Positions 24,490-36,000 of a stretch of DNA of 64,000 bases are shown piece after piece; position 1 is the first letter of the stretch, and each line of letters opens with the position of its first letter. The translations under genes and the position numbers were made by a program. The notes under the pieces are model-generated. The model did not search any database and was not told where the DNA came from. It worked only from the letters and a program-made list of their open reading frames with translations. Source of the DNA: Cycas panzhihuaensis (lineage: Eukaryota; Cycadophyta); contig CM041465.1 in assembly GCA_023213395.1 (NCBI GenBank), forward strand, positions 177,141,741 through 177,205,740, given 5' to 3'.

Positions 24490-24849
24490 TGTTCGAGAAC
24501 ATGAAATCATACACAGATGTTCTCAACCGCAGAATCTTTAACCATACACAGCAAGCAATAAATTGAAAATACAGAAAACAGATGCACAGAACACAGGATA
24601 TATGTGGGAAACCCTTTCGAGAAAAAACCCACCACAAAAGGATCCTCAAGGGATCATTAATTATTATACAATGAACTTGAATGATCGAATACACAAGGCC
24701 TCAAGGCATATATATACTCTCCAAGAGGTGTCACCCGTTTAGGGTTGTGACCCTCCAAATAAATCGCACCTTTTCGCTCACACCTTTTCACATAATTAAT
24801 CCACATTAACATTAATTAAGTAGCTTAATAATTAACTGCCACGCTAACA
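24490..24849 (-). repeat. Copia LTR 4 (5' LTR of the array)
   Basis: 360 bp, tgttcgag...gctaaca; two bases longer than the other full LTRs because of one extra TA in tatatata near 24709. CCTGT follows at 24850. Confidence 0.92.
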
Positions 24850-25163
24850 CCTGTAACCACTTTCACAGCTAACATCAACTTATTCTAACATTTAATCAAT
24901 CACTCTTTATGAGCTTCCTTCAACACTATACGTGCATAGGCCTCTAGACCCTATTATGTGAATAGCATCGCCAAAGTTGTCAAACTCTTTTAAATGACCA
25001 CCAAAATAAACTAATTTAACTATCCTTACAGTAACAACATTAGTCAATTATTCAAAACTCACCTCATAAGCTTTAGCACTAAAAAAATCTCACATCCCAA
25101 GTTTGAGAACTGCGATCTCAAGGAGCACGAATATGGTTGCTTCTTAGACCTACTCTGATACCA
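24850..25163 (-). other. Interior of the V-PPase element, 5' leader side, with PBS
   Basis: Resumes the interrupted element after the copia array. It ends at the primer binding site 25152-25163 (TGGTATCAGAGTAGG read on the minus strand), directly beside the 5' LTR. No recognised coding sequence. Confidence 0.7.
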
Positions 25164-25363
25164 TGTAGGGTAAATGAATGCACACACTCGACGAAGAATT
25201 TGAGAAAAAACTCAAATAACCAACTTCTTTATTGAATGGTCAGATGTAAACATATGTAACTCATGGTTCATGGTTGTTATACAATCACCTAACTACCCAC
25301 TAAATACTCATTAATTAAAATTCCTAATGACTCTTTCATTAAATTAAACATCATCTTCCAACA
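25164..25363 (-). repeat. 5' LTR of the V-PPase-carrying element
   Basis: 200 bp, tgtagggt...ccaaca. Partner of 7836-8044; differs by scattered substitutions and small indels, so the insertion is old compared with the copia array inside it. Followed by the right AATGG duplication at 25364-25368. Confidence 0.9.
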
Positions 25364-25632
25364 AATGGATCATCAAAATCTCCCTATGGTGATTATTCGC
25401 CTTCATCGCCAACTTTTAATTCCAAACAATCAGTATCACTTCCATTTTGCCTAGTCTTTAGTTCTAACTCTTCAATCCTGTCATTCAAAGCTTCTAATTC
25501 TCATGTAGTAGCAATAAATCTAACTTTTGTCATCCTTTTAACTATCTTTACAATTATATTACCAATTTACGTTATTCCTCTTGCAAACCAAATACAAATT
25601 CTCCACAAAAAACTTGCTTCGATAACCAATTA
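25364..25632 (-). pseudogene. Gypsy gag N-terminus and degenerate PBS
   Basis: Continuation of the outer gypsy remnant. The minus strand reads ELEALNDRIEELELKTRQ and ends at GDFDDPF beside the insertion point; this is a typical chromovirus gag opening with a coiled, Glu/Arg-rich segment. A degenerate primer site (TTGGTTATCGAAGCAAG) lies near 25617-25632. A 5' LTR would then begin near 25633, but I found no partner for it. Confidence 0.65.
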
Positions 25633-26325
25633 ATGCAAAGCTCTTAGTGTTTATAATCTATTATAGCCAATAGTCATAAACAACCCAAGGTTCCTCTACC
25701 ATTGGCTTGCTTTTAGGATCTTTTATCATTTGAGAAAATTTGCTCAACTCAAAATAACACGTAAATTCAAACATATGAAGAAATTCAATCAATTGGATGA
25801 TTACAGCTTTATTACAATGATGATTTAAATACAAATGTAACATACATGAACTCTTTCTTTTGAGATGTTTTACTAATAAATAGAAATGAAACTAAGTTGT
25901 TACCATAAAATTTCCTCAACTGGCAACACCCAACATAAGCATATTTTTTCTTCATATGAATCACATCCCCATTAGCAATGCATTGTAGAGTAGTGATCCC
26001 ACCTCTGTGAGTCTTTCTATTTGTTACAATCTCACCTCTATGAGATGTGCATGCTCAATTAGCTTCCGCCTAGAGCAAATAATTGCCAACAAACCTCTCT
26101 ATTGGATCTCCTCTTCTAAATCTAACTTCTACCCAACCTCCTCAAAAACTCCCAACAACTCTTTTAAAAATAAACCTCCAAAGTCTCTTGAAAAAGCTTT
26201 ATAAAACTATTCTAAAAGGATTTGAAAAAATCCCCATTTTACTTTCAAACAACATTTTACCTTCAATTGACATTTCGTATTACTCTATGCATGTCAAAAT
26301 GTATGCATAAAACTTTGTGAAAAAT
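25633..26325. other. Possible 5' LTR of the gypsy remnant, otherwise unassigned
   Basis: The position relative to gag and the degenerate PBS suggests LTR sequence, but no second copy is in the window. No supported gene. Confidence 0.3.
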
Positions 26326-26329
26326 ACCA

Positions 26330-26830
26330 TCATCTGTTGTGAAATCAGCTACTAAGTCATTGTTTTGCATACTTGCAAACTATGGAGTTTCACATCCTCG
26401 TGAAATATGATGGTTTCTTGTACTTCACATCCTCACAAAATGCAAAGTCTCATTCTCTTTATGGATTTGAAAAACTTCACTTCTTCTTGTATTTCAAAAT
26501 CTCGCCTCTTCACAAACTTTAAAATCTTCACAGTTTCACAAACTTCAGAGTCTTTGCAAAGTATGGCATCTTTGCAACTTCGCAAACTTTGGAACCTTTG
26601 TAACTTCGCAAACTATGGACTCTTCATTACCTCATAAATTGTGGCATTCTCACTTCCACATGAGTTGTGATGTTCTTGCATTTTGTGGATTATAAAACCT
26701 TCACATGTTTCGTTTGTCCTCATAAGTTGTGAAGTCCTTACATTTTTGTGGATTTTAAAACCTTCATGTGTTTGTGAAGGAGTTTCTACAAGCTTTACAA
26801 ACTTTCACAAATTTATAAGATTTCACTTCC
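26330..26830. repeat. Degenerate minisatellite-like tract
   Basis: About 500 bp in which variants of cttcrcaaactttgrartc and ttcacatcctcgtgaa recur at irregular spacing. Examples are near 26510 (cttcacaaactttaaaatc), 26540, 26580 (cttcgcaaactttggaacc) and 26605. Neighbouring units differ by several bases. Reading frames in it are by-products. Confidence 0.6.
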
Positions 26831-29800
26831 TCTTAAATATATCTTATTCTTCTCACAAGTTATGGACCCCACCAATTGGGCTTCCCACTGTCACAACGTC
26901 CACAACATTTTTAGGCACCACATGTTCTGCAACGTGTCTAGTATGCCATAGAGAGAACCTCACAGCACCATCTATAACATGTCCTATTTCTGAAGCCTCA
27001 TGGACCAAAATAAGGTGTTTGGACTATAAGACCATAAACCCATTTCCACATATGAACTAAGCATAACTGCTTCCTCTTGTACATGTGGGATAAATCAGTT
27101 TAAACCCCTTTCACTTAGTTAAAAAGTCTAAACTTCGACTGCTTATAACTTTTAACTAATTGTCCAAATTCAATGTTTCATAGCTTATTAGAAAGATCCT
27201 AAAGCCTTTTTTCTGACTAGGCACATCTCTAAATTTTTCATTGTGCCCAACAATGTCAAAGTTTAGTATTCTCCTATGGATGTATGAACTCCAAAGTAAA
27301 AATTTGGAACTTCATTCCCGTTCTCAATGATTTTTAGGTGTAGACGATGCCCCTACATCATAAGGCACCTCATAAAGGTCTAATGAGATTGGAAAAGCTC
27401 TAGCATAAACTATGAAAATATATGAACATGTGAGTTTTAACACATATTTTAATAATGCTCTCACATTAAAAATCTTTACAATTATGTACTTCTTTAAGAC
27501 AACTATGCACAACATTTGAGGGATGATTAATTAAGTAATTACAACACTCATGGATTGACCACAGATTAAACATTAATTTCCAATACTAACAACCACCTTC
27601 GAAGAAAAAGGAGTACCAATGTGTCTCAACAACTTCAACCAGTAAAGGTTGAACCCAACGCTTACAAAGAATGGACCCTGGGGGAGATTTAGTAATGCAG
27701 TGCAAGACTACTTTAGCCATCATCAACTTTATTATGCTCATTGTTTAGATAGAATTCCAATTACATGTGTTTTACATGACCCTTTGGTCCAACAAGATAC
27801 ACAATAGTTAGGAGCATGCACTTCAAAAGAAAAAAACCAAAAACACTTTCGACATCACTTAAAACAAACAAGCCTTTCAATAAAAACATAATGTTTCAAC
27901 ATATTTGAGGTGATTTCAATGTTTCTAGCATCTTTTATGGTCATTCTTACACATTGGATGTTCTTTTAATGTTTTCAATTGGATCCAGTTTGAACCTTAA
28001 CCCCTAATTCCACTTAATCACAAAATCCTTTGGAAAACCATGTACTAAATCACCCAAGTTTTAATATGTCACATAAAACCACTAAACCACCATTTTTTGG
28101 CGTTTCTATATTCTCCTAAACATTTTAATTGCTACTACTTCATCCGTGTTTTTGTTTCCCCATTTTCTTATCTCTTATTGTGTGCTTTTAATAAGCTTTG
28201 GTTGGAATGCACAACTTGACGAATCCACCAAAACTTCTAAATTAGCAAGTAGCATTGACGGTAAATAAGTTTGTTGCACTACCGAAAAGTATTATTTCTT
28301 TCAAAATTAATATTCATCTAATGAATGAAAAACTCATCCAATCTTCTCCCTAAGTTGAAACTTGTTGGCGTGCAACCTCTACTATAGATTAAAAGACCCT
28401 TTGACAACCTCTGCATATATCACTAGTTCAATCATCATGAAACCGTTGATATTTATCACCTAGCAACAAAGCTACATCGATCTTGTTGGTTTTCCCTTGC
28501 AATGAAGCTACATCATTGTTTTGATTCCACTTGTTAGCAAGGCCTCTGAAAATAGTGGACCATCAACAAGACCGAAACTATGTAAGAGATAAAATTACAT
28601 ACACAAGATCAACCACTTACAATGAATCAATCTACAAAATTATAACTAAACACAACAATAGATCTTGGCATTGAACACAAAACTCAAGCCAATAAGACAA
28701 TTATATGATGAAAAGATAATACTTTAAAATGGAGGATTTTTGGGTTGAAAGAAACGATTCAACTAAAAGATGAAATGAATTACATTCTTCACAACAAAAA
28801 CAGGGTAAAATTCAAAACCAGCCTCTTGTACATCAACAATGTGATTGGAAAAATAACTAAATACACTTCATTATCATATATGTGATTATTCTAGCACATA
28901 CCACACAATGAACACTAAATACATCACATATTACAAAAAGTTCACACATCCCACACCCTCCTGTAATAAACATACCTTTTAACCATGTAGAGTGGACAAA
29001 TACTAAATCTGAAATGCAACAATAACATTAGCTCTATACATGTAGATCCCAAAAGGTTCATCTTTGAGATTCTTCCTCTTCCTCCATTTGCCACATAGGG
29101 TGGATTTCAAGTACAATGTGAGTTGCAAATGAAAAGAGAGACCAGACTGACAAATGAATAGAATATACCAAGAATGGTTATTTACATTTAGCTTCTGGAA
29201 ACTCATCCAAACCAAATCTAGTTAGCCCACTACCATAACTCTAAGTCTCTAACCAGGCACAAGGCTTAACCCTACCAAACCCAAAACCTTACTCAAGCCT
29301 CAAGCAAGCCAAAAGGTTTAATTGCTCTTTAAAAATGGGATTGATACTAAGCTTAGAAACAAAAGTAATAATGCACTTTGACACACAGGACAGAACACTA
29401 ACGCTGATGAATTGGTTAATCGAACTAAAATAGGAATACATAGCATGGTAACCCATGTCAAGTGGTGGACAACACAAAGTTCAATACCAAGCCATCCTCA
29501 CATTTGTACAATACTCTCAACAAAGCTAAATCAGTCTTGGTATCTCCTGCTTACTCGAAATTTGGAATCATGCCGACTTATATATGCAATAAAACATCTA
29601 GTCAATCACTTGCAATTGCAAAAATATCTCTGTTATAGATTACTTATCTTCTCATGATGATAAGCCTTGTATCCCATCTTTTGGACTTTCTTTATTCCCA
29701 ACATTCATGAAGATACAACTGTACAAACTTCTATGGGAGGAAGCACGTGTGACAACAAAATATCTATGCCCAACAGACGACTTAAAACCCTAAATACCAT

Positions 29801-30366
29801 AAAACTTACTGTATACTTCTTGGGTACTACTTGCTAATTGGGAACAAGGAAAATGCACCAAAGATGAAAGGAAGGCAGTGCAAGAACCAAGCACCAAGAG
29901 TAAGAAACTGTAATAAAAACTTATAGCAAAAATCTCTAGATTGCCAACGACAGAAAACCATTCATCACTCGTGCCTCCGGTCCTTACACAAAGAGCCCTA
30001 AATAATCAGGAGATTTTAAAAAAACCCGAAAAAAAAAACACCAAAAAAAAAAGCTCTAAATATAGAATTCCCAGTATTGGGTATCTCCAGTACAGAAGCA
30101 ATCTGAGATTCCTACCGTACCGGGTACAAGACCCACCTAATTATGTTTTATCTGCGTCTACATCAATAATTCTCAATACAACAGTGCAGAAGAAACTGGT
30201 AAATTTACAGGCAACATATTATGTTTTTATGATATTCAACATAGTTATGCAAATTTGTCATAATCAATAGAACCCTCATCAAGATTTGGATTCCGCCATA
30301 CTCGTCATCTCTTCACCTATCCAAGCGGCGTGAGCCTCCAAAGTTTCTCGGTCTCTCATTGGTGCG
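26831..30366. other. Unassigned intergenic DNA downstream of the MORF-like gene
   Basis: No coding similarity recognised on either strand. The frames seen (for example 29003-29215 minus, 29412-29657 plus, 29941-30270 plus) have no motif I can name. Part of this region should hold the 3' end of the MORF-like transcript, but I see no clear poly(A) signal. Confidence 0.4.
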
Positions 30367-31052
30367 TTACTGTTTCCTTTGGTTGAACTCGGCGTGATAT
30401 TTCTCATCGTAGGGCACGGCTTCCCCGTTGACGAAGGGCTCCCCTAAAATACAATCACCCATTAAAATCAAACTGCAAATTATAGGGCAAATTCTGTTCA
30501 GCATAGTCAATAACCCCAATCCAGATTCTCACCTCCATAAGACTTAGTTCGCGGATCCATATACGAGTCAGGCAGTACAAAGCGCACTCCAGGCAGCGCT
30601 GCAAGTTAAGGGAAACATCCAATTAGAACCCGTCTAAAAATATGTAACTGAACCAGAAAAGAGAAGAAGCAGAGCATACGCTTAAGCTTAGAAGACAGCT
30701 CCTCTGAGATTTTGCATCCAAATGCAAAGTAATGCCTCGTCGACACGGAATAGATAGCCCTCTTGGCTTCTTCCTCGCTGTAAATTTCCGGCAAATTACC
30801 CAAACCCAGCTCGATAAATAGCACAGAAGTTGCAGAAGACGAAAAAGGAAATGTGGTGGGTTCGATTCCCGTAATATGTGTTTGTTACCTTCCCAAAACA
30901 GTTGCCAGTGTTCTAACATATGTAGCAATAAGCTCATCCCGTGAGACGTTAGGGGCGGGAGCTTCCATGACGATTAGCCAATGTTCGTAGTCGCATCCTT
31001 CAAAGAGAACGAAATCCTTCGGGGGTTTGCCCCTCCAATTGGTATTCGCCAT
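30367..31052 (-). CDS. MORF/DAG-like organellar RNA editing factor
   Basis: Four exons splice into a 134-residue protein with no stops: 31052-30889, 30777-30680, 30598-30533 and 30443-30367. The introns are 111, 81 and 89 nt with GT/AG ends, and the total of 405 nt keeps frame. The MORF-box motifs occur in order: [96 protein letters not shown] proteins bind PPR editing factors and are needed for C-to-U editing of plastid and mitochondrial RNA. The start ATG (31050-31052, context GCAATGG) gives a protein beginning [14 protein letters not shown], almost directly at the MORF box, so no transit peptide is visible. A stop lies in frame about 15 codons upstream. Either an upstream exon is missed, or this is a short member with an unusual location. 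The Pro made at the exon 2/3 junction (usually Glu) is the one odd residue. Confidence 0.9.
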
Positions 31053-31260
31053 TGCTTCAATGCCTTCGCAGAACAGAGAAACTCGCACAAACTATTTCCT
31101 TAAACCCTGATTTAGACCCCACACAAACCAGGGTTTTAAAGGAAATGCTGCTAACTGTATTATTTTGTTTGACGTCATGATTTAGGGCTGACCTGGCGTT
31201 AGCGTCGGAGCCACGTCACTATAGCAATCGTAGCTCGAGTCTCTATTTCCTTAAGAAAGT
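31053..31260 (-). promoter_or_regulatory. 5' flank and leader of the MORF-like gene
   Basis: A compact, comparatively GC-rich stretch upstream of the ATG. It contains the palindrome TGACGTCA (31170-31177) and a second ACGT-core site CCACGTCA (31211-31218), both bZIP-type sites, plus two AAACCCT/AGGGTTT telo-box-like elements (31102-31108, 31130-31136). No clear TATA box. The motifs are seen in the sequence; promoter activity is inferred from position. Confidence 0.5.
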
Positions 31261-31269
31261 TCTAGTGGG

Positions 31270-31450
31270 GTTATAATTGGAAAGGGAATAGCTCTTAGTG
31301 GTCAGGAGTTCCATCCATGGTTTGATCTCACTTGTAAGCACAATAAACCATTTCCCTTCTCTTACAAAGTTTGGTTTACACTCCTTTCTTTTATAGTCAA
31401 GCCACCTCTAAAAGCAACAATGCATAGGGCAAAACACTATGGATTGGGAT
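31270..31450 (+). mobile_element. Possible tRNA-derived SINE
   Basis: A pol III-like A box (agctcttagtggt, 31291-31303) is followed about 30 bp later by a B-box-like ggtttgatctc (31320-31330), the spacing of tRNA-derived SINE heads. The 3' end, tail and target-site duplication are not clear and no second copy is in the window. Confidence 0.4.
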
Positions 31451-34400
31451 TTTTCATGGAAGATTATTAGAAAGAAAAGTAGCTCCTTAAACTATATGAG
31501 TTCCCACCATTTCAAAATAACTAAGAGAATGATCCATAAGATTACTCAAAAGTTAGTAGTGAGTAAGTGAGTAGTAATAATAAAGGGTATTCAAGCTTAA
31601 GTGTTTTTATAAACGTAAATTATGTTATAAGGCCTTCTTTTCCAGTTAAATTCTCTCAACATTGATATTGTGAGTAATTTTACCATGTTTTGTTTTATTT
31701 CTTAGGTGTAGCTTATTTATAATTATGTGGGGTGTCACACCTAAAATTTGATATTCTAATATGCATTACGTTTCCTATTCCCAGTTTATAACAAAATAGT
31801 TTCTAAGTAGTAGGGATAATCATGAAATTCCAAGTGTAGAGTAGAATATTATAAAGCATTTATTTTTATGTTGTAATGCTAACTAATGATGCAAGATGAA
31901 TCATACCCTAGTGAAATTAGAGAACCACATCCACATAACAAATGTGCAAGGAAATTGATTAAGTCAAACTAAATTTGTTAGATGAGACATACAATTAGCT
32001 TTGGTAACTATATAGTTGTTGGAGTGCACAAATAGGCATGTACCCATTTTGTGCTCCCTTTTATAAGCTTATCACTTGAGCATAAAATATATACACACCT
32101 ATTGATGTACTCCACTAGTTATATAGGTTTTAGACCTAGTTCTAGCATTTCTAACTCAAGATTAAAAATTAATTTAATATAATAAATATTCAACAATAAT
32201 AATTAATAAATTAATAATTTAAAATTTTATTATAAACTATTACTTAAAAATAACAAGTATTCAATAGTAATTAATAATTTAATAGAAAATAATTATTTAA
32301 TAATAATTAAAATAATATTTTAAGATTTTTTCTTTTTATAGGGAAAATTCTGATAAAGTGGGGTTGACCCTTTGGCACAAGATGCCAAATGAAAGAGGAG
32401 ACTACTCTATCAAAAGTCACCAAGGGATAGTATTTGGCCTTATTTGTTTTAGGGAAAAAACTACAACAACCAACCTTAAGCCCCCTAAAGAAGCTTAGGA
32501 CACCCGAACAAAACTCAAAACGGTTTTGTCTAACTATCCATCATAGCTCTAGGCTATAAACTTACCTGGCATAAGCCACAAGGTTTGTACAAAATAAATG
32601 CATCATTAATAGGTTTACCATTATATAGTTGATAATGTATAAATACTACATTAATATCAACAAGAGGCTATAAGCATAACAAGCAAAGGTTGTAAGGCCC
32701 TTAAGATTCCATGGGTTAAATAATCAACTAGAATACAGAATATGAAAGAGGGATATCGAAGTAAAATGAGAGCAATCACCTCACATCTAAGAAAGGCAAA
32801 GACTCGCTTTCATTGGCAATTAGAGAAATGTTGCAAGACCATCTCTACCTAATTTGATGATCTAATACTCACTTTCACTATAATGCTTCAACAATCTTAG
32901 CCACCCTTATCATCAGCTTTGCCCTCCTCCAAAAATAGCCATAACCTTGTGTACCAACTCTATTGTTCTCATCTCAATAAGCTACATCCACTATATATAA
33001 GATTATACATATCATTCGAATAAACTCTCATTAAAAGACCCAAAATATCAAAGGATGGCCATAAGCAATAATGGTGCATAGTCATAAAGAGCTAAAAGAA
33101 CAAAAGCTTGTATTAACCATGGGTCTAAAGCATAGAAAAACACCAATATCAATAGTGGCTCTATGTCATAAGAAAACTAGTTATATAAATAAACCTATTA
33201 CAAAATCAGGTTTAGATCACAATTTTTGTATAGGAACTCAAGACACGAAAGTAAGATAACATAAATATTACCATTGCGAGGAAATACCCCAAGGAGCAAA
33301 ATTCATCACCACATCCTAAAGTATAATATAAGTAAATATTTGAAAGGCAAATCCATGCCTACTATAGGACCTCCTAAAGGAACTAGTCAATGACTAAAGC
33401 TCACAGGGAGTTGTGCTTTACTACATCCATTGCATAAAATACATTAAGACACCCATTAAAGCTTTGAGAATGGGCCACTAACAAAACACCATAATATAGA
33501 TAAACAATACCACACACCAGATAGTGAAAATTGGTGGAGAGAATAAATGAGACTTAAGTGCAAATGATTTAAAATATGCCAACATTTAAAATCGATAATA
33601 ATTCAACAAAAACCTCTAGAAAGGATATCACCTATCCAAAATCTACAATAACAACAAAACCATAACCTAAAGGGCCTCCTTAAAAAACACCTTGAATGAG
33701 AATTAATTGTTATTAAAGCACACAACCATTGCTAATGGGTAATGAAAAAGCACCAGGAAGGCACAATGCACAAAACCACACTACTTAGGTCCAACAATCA
33801 AGGAACCAACCTGACCACCACTAGTAAAAACACCATGATCGATGTTTAAAAATCGCTCAACCCATCATGGCACATCAAAGAGAGCTATAACCAAAGGGCA
33901 AGGAAGCTTGAGAACCCTAAATGAGATTATCATCATACTAAACATCCTAGCCCACCCTAATAAGTGAAGCGAAAAAAGAAGGGTGTAAATCTAAGCCATA
34001 TAGTAATAAGGGACTACCTCCAAGCTAAGAATCTAAAGACCAAAGTATTAAAGTGAACAACATGTGAAGATAATCAAGCAACCCATGACGAGAAACTAAA
34101 AACTAACTATAAAACCTTCAAATGAACTCAAATCCTCAATGCTCTAACTAGGACAAAACAAGGGTTGATTTAATGTTCCAAACTTAAGAAGGATCAGCCA
34201 AACAAAAAAAATTCCAAATAAAACTTACTTGAAATAGTATATCTATTCTATAATTATGAGATCATCCTCCATAGATGAATTGAACAAAGAGAAATCTAAC
34301 CATTGAGCCTCTATAACACCCAATGAAGACTATGACATGTAAGTGTAAACCCAAGAAACCCTAGCAACTTTTATCCTTCCCTTTTATAAATAGTAATTAC

Positions 34401-36000
34401 TATGTATTATAATTAATAATAATTATTATTATTTCCTTAATTTTAAGCCCCTACCTAAAGTTTAGGAATCTCAAATATCATTTCTTTTCTTACATGTTAG
34501 ATATCTACTTATTACTTGCCATTTTCTTGATGTTGCATCTGCTTATCATTTGCCTTATGCTACATTTGATTAAGCATTTGTTTAGTTTGCCTATGCATAT
34601 CACACCTCTCACGGTAATAATTTTTTTACAATACTAATTTATTTTATGGAGGTATAATAATTTAAAATGAATCAATACTTAAGACAATCATTATTTCTTA
34701 CATTATGAAAATCTTCTTTTATCATCATTCACTCATAAATTACTTTCTTTTATATTTCTCATTTTATTTTTTAATGCATTTTCTTCTTTTGTGTAACCCA
34801 TCAAGTAGATCTCCTCAAGCAGATATAAATCGAGTGGTTGTGGCTTAAAAATAGACACTGTATAAGGAAGTTTTATCCCTTTTATATTTGTCTTCTTCCA
34901 TTGGTCATATTTTACAATTATAAAGGTAATAAACCCTAAAAAATAAGGTATTTCTCTAAAAAACTAATTGCTACATGTATTTAGGGGCTTATTATCTAAA
35001 TTCATTTATTATAAATAGCCCTCATTTAAGTCTATTATGCTCTAAAACTCCTGAGGGACCTTTAGGTCCCTAAAACCATATTTGCTTATTTGCATATGCT
35101 CAAACAAGGCACTCCTATCTGATTTCTTATCTGCTTTCACTAGTTGACTATGGATTTATACTTACCTAGTTTGTTGTTGTTTTTGTTATGATTACATATT
35201 TTTGCTCATTGATTTTGTTGCTTTCCTAGCATACCACATCTCTTTATTTTATACTACAACTCTCTATGGTCTGTCTATGACCTTACTGCATGGCATCTTA
35301 ATGTTACTACAACATTTATGCATTATACACCATGCATTTTATTCTAATCATTTACGATATTATTATGTCTTGCCCATTCATAACCTATAGTGTACCAGAA
35401 GTCTCCTTTATATTAGTGGTAGTATCATTGTTCCCATACCACATGTTACTTAATGTAACTCATACAACACCACATGTTACTTATGTAATTTATGCGATAT
35501 CATTATAGTATGCCATATGTCCTCTATACAATTGTTGTGCTATCATACCATCGATCTATTATATAATTATTAGAGTATCGTACCATAAGTCTATTATACA
35601 ACTATTGCAATATTGTATATTTTATGACATGTATATACTTTACAACTTATGTGGCCTCACTATGATAATTTTAAGGTATTCCATATTATCGATTGTTTCA
35701 ATTGTGTATCTTATTGATTTCTCTCTCTCTTTTATTTCTATTTTATTATTATTTTGCTCACATATTTTATTTTAGATTTTATCTCTCACATTATTATTTA
35801 AATGATTATTTATCTTGTTCACTTATACACTTGCTTAATTTGCTTATCTTATCTTCTTTTCTTATTATATCACTTTGGAAGAACTCTCAAAGTGTATATT
35901 CACATGATTCATATATAATAGAATTATGAGTGCCACATAGATCGACGATAATAATTACCTTTTTGTTTCTAAGGTATCTAAAGAGTTCAATGGTATTAGG
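31451..36000. other. AT-rich repeat-like DNA, unassigned
   Basis: Long AT-rich runs (for example 32160-32340 and 34380-34440) and low-complexity tracts, with no supported gene. Within it, 35410-35620 repeats variants of ataccacatgttacttatgt and rtacyataagtctattataca, a weak degenerate tandem repeat. The hydrophobic plus-strand frame at 35693-35929 is low-complexity T-rich sequence. Confidence 0.4.

Larger units (their letters stand above)
10633..24849 (-). mobile_element. Tandem Ty1/copia array with four LTRs (three interiors)
   Basis: A 14.2-kb array of one copia family, all on the minus strand. The order is LTR 10633-10990, partial interior 10991-12628, truncated LTR 12629-12946, full interior 12947-18543, LTR 18544-18901, second full interior 18902-24489, LTR 24490-24849. 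Each interior starts beside an LTR with a polypurine tract (tcccccctt on +). The two full interiors end at a primer binding site, TGGTATCAGA at 18534-18543 and a damaged TGGTATCGAGC at 24479-24489. Adjacent copies share the LTR between them, as expected from unequal recombination rather than from independent insertions. The array is flanked by CCTAT/CCTGT and interrupts the V-PPase-carrying element. Confidence 0.88.
7836..25363 (-). mobile_element. LTR element carrying a V-PPase fragment (split by a copia array)
   Basis: Bounded by related LTRs at 7836-8044 and 25164-25363 and by the AATGG duplication. On the minus strand the 5' LTR is at the right, followed by a primer binding site at 25152-25163 (TGGTATCAGAG, initiator-Met tRNA type). 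A polypurine tract lies at 8045-8050 next to the 3' LTR. Without the nested copia array (10633-24849) the interior is only about 2.9 kb (8045-10632 plus 24850-25163), and I see no gag-pol in it. It instead holds a rearranged N-terminal piece of a vacuolar H+-pyrophosphatase. This fits a non-autonomous element that captured host sequence. Confidence 0.85.

Noticed and set aside
26330-26830. CRISPR-like array
   Set aside because: Units are diverged and irregular without constant repeats and unique spacers, and the sequence is from a plant nucleus.
30815-30880. tRNA-like B box (ggttcgattcc) in intron 1 of the MORF-like gene
   Set aside because: The B box is good, but the flanks do not fold into an acceptor stem or D arm, so a tRNA gene is not supported.
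35693-35929. Hydrophobic 78-codon frame resembling a membrane protein
   Set aside because: Low-complexity T-rich DNA with Leu/Tyr/Phe runs; no conserved motif and no coding neighbours.
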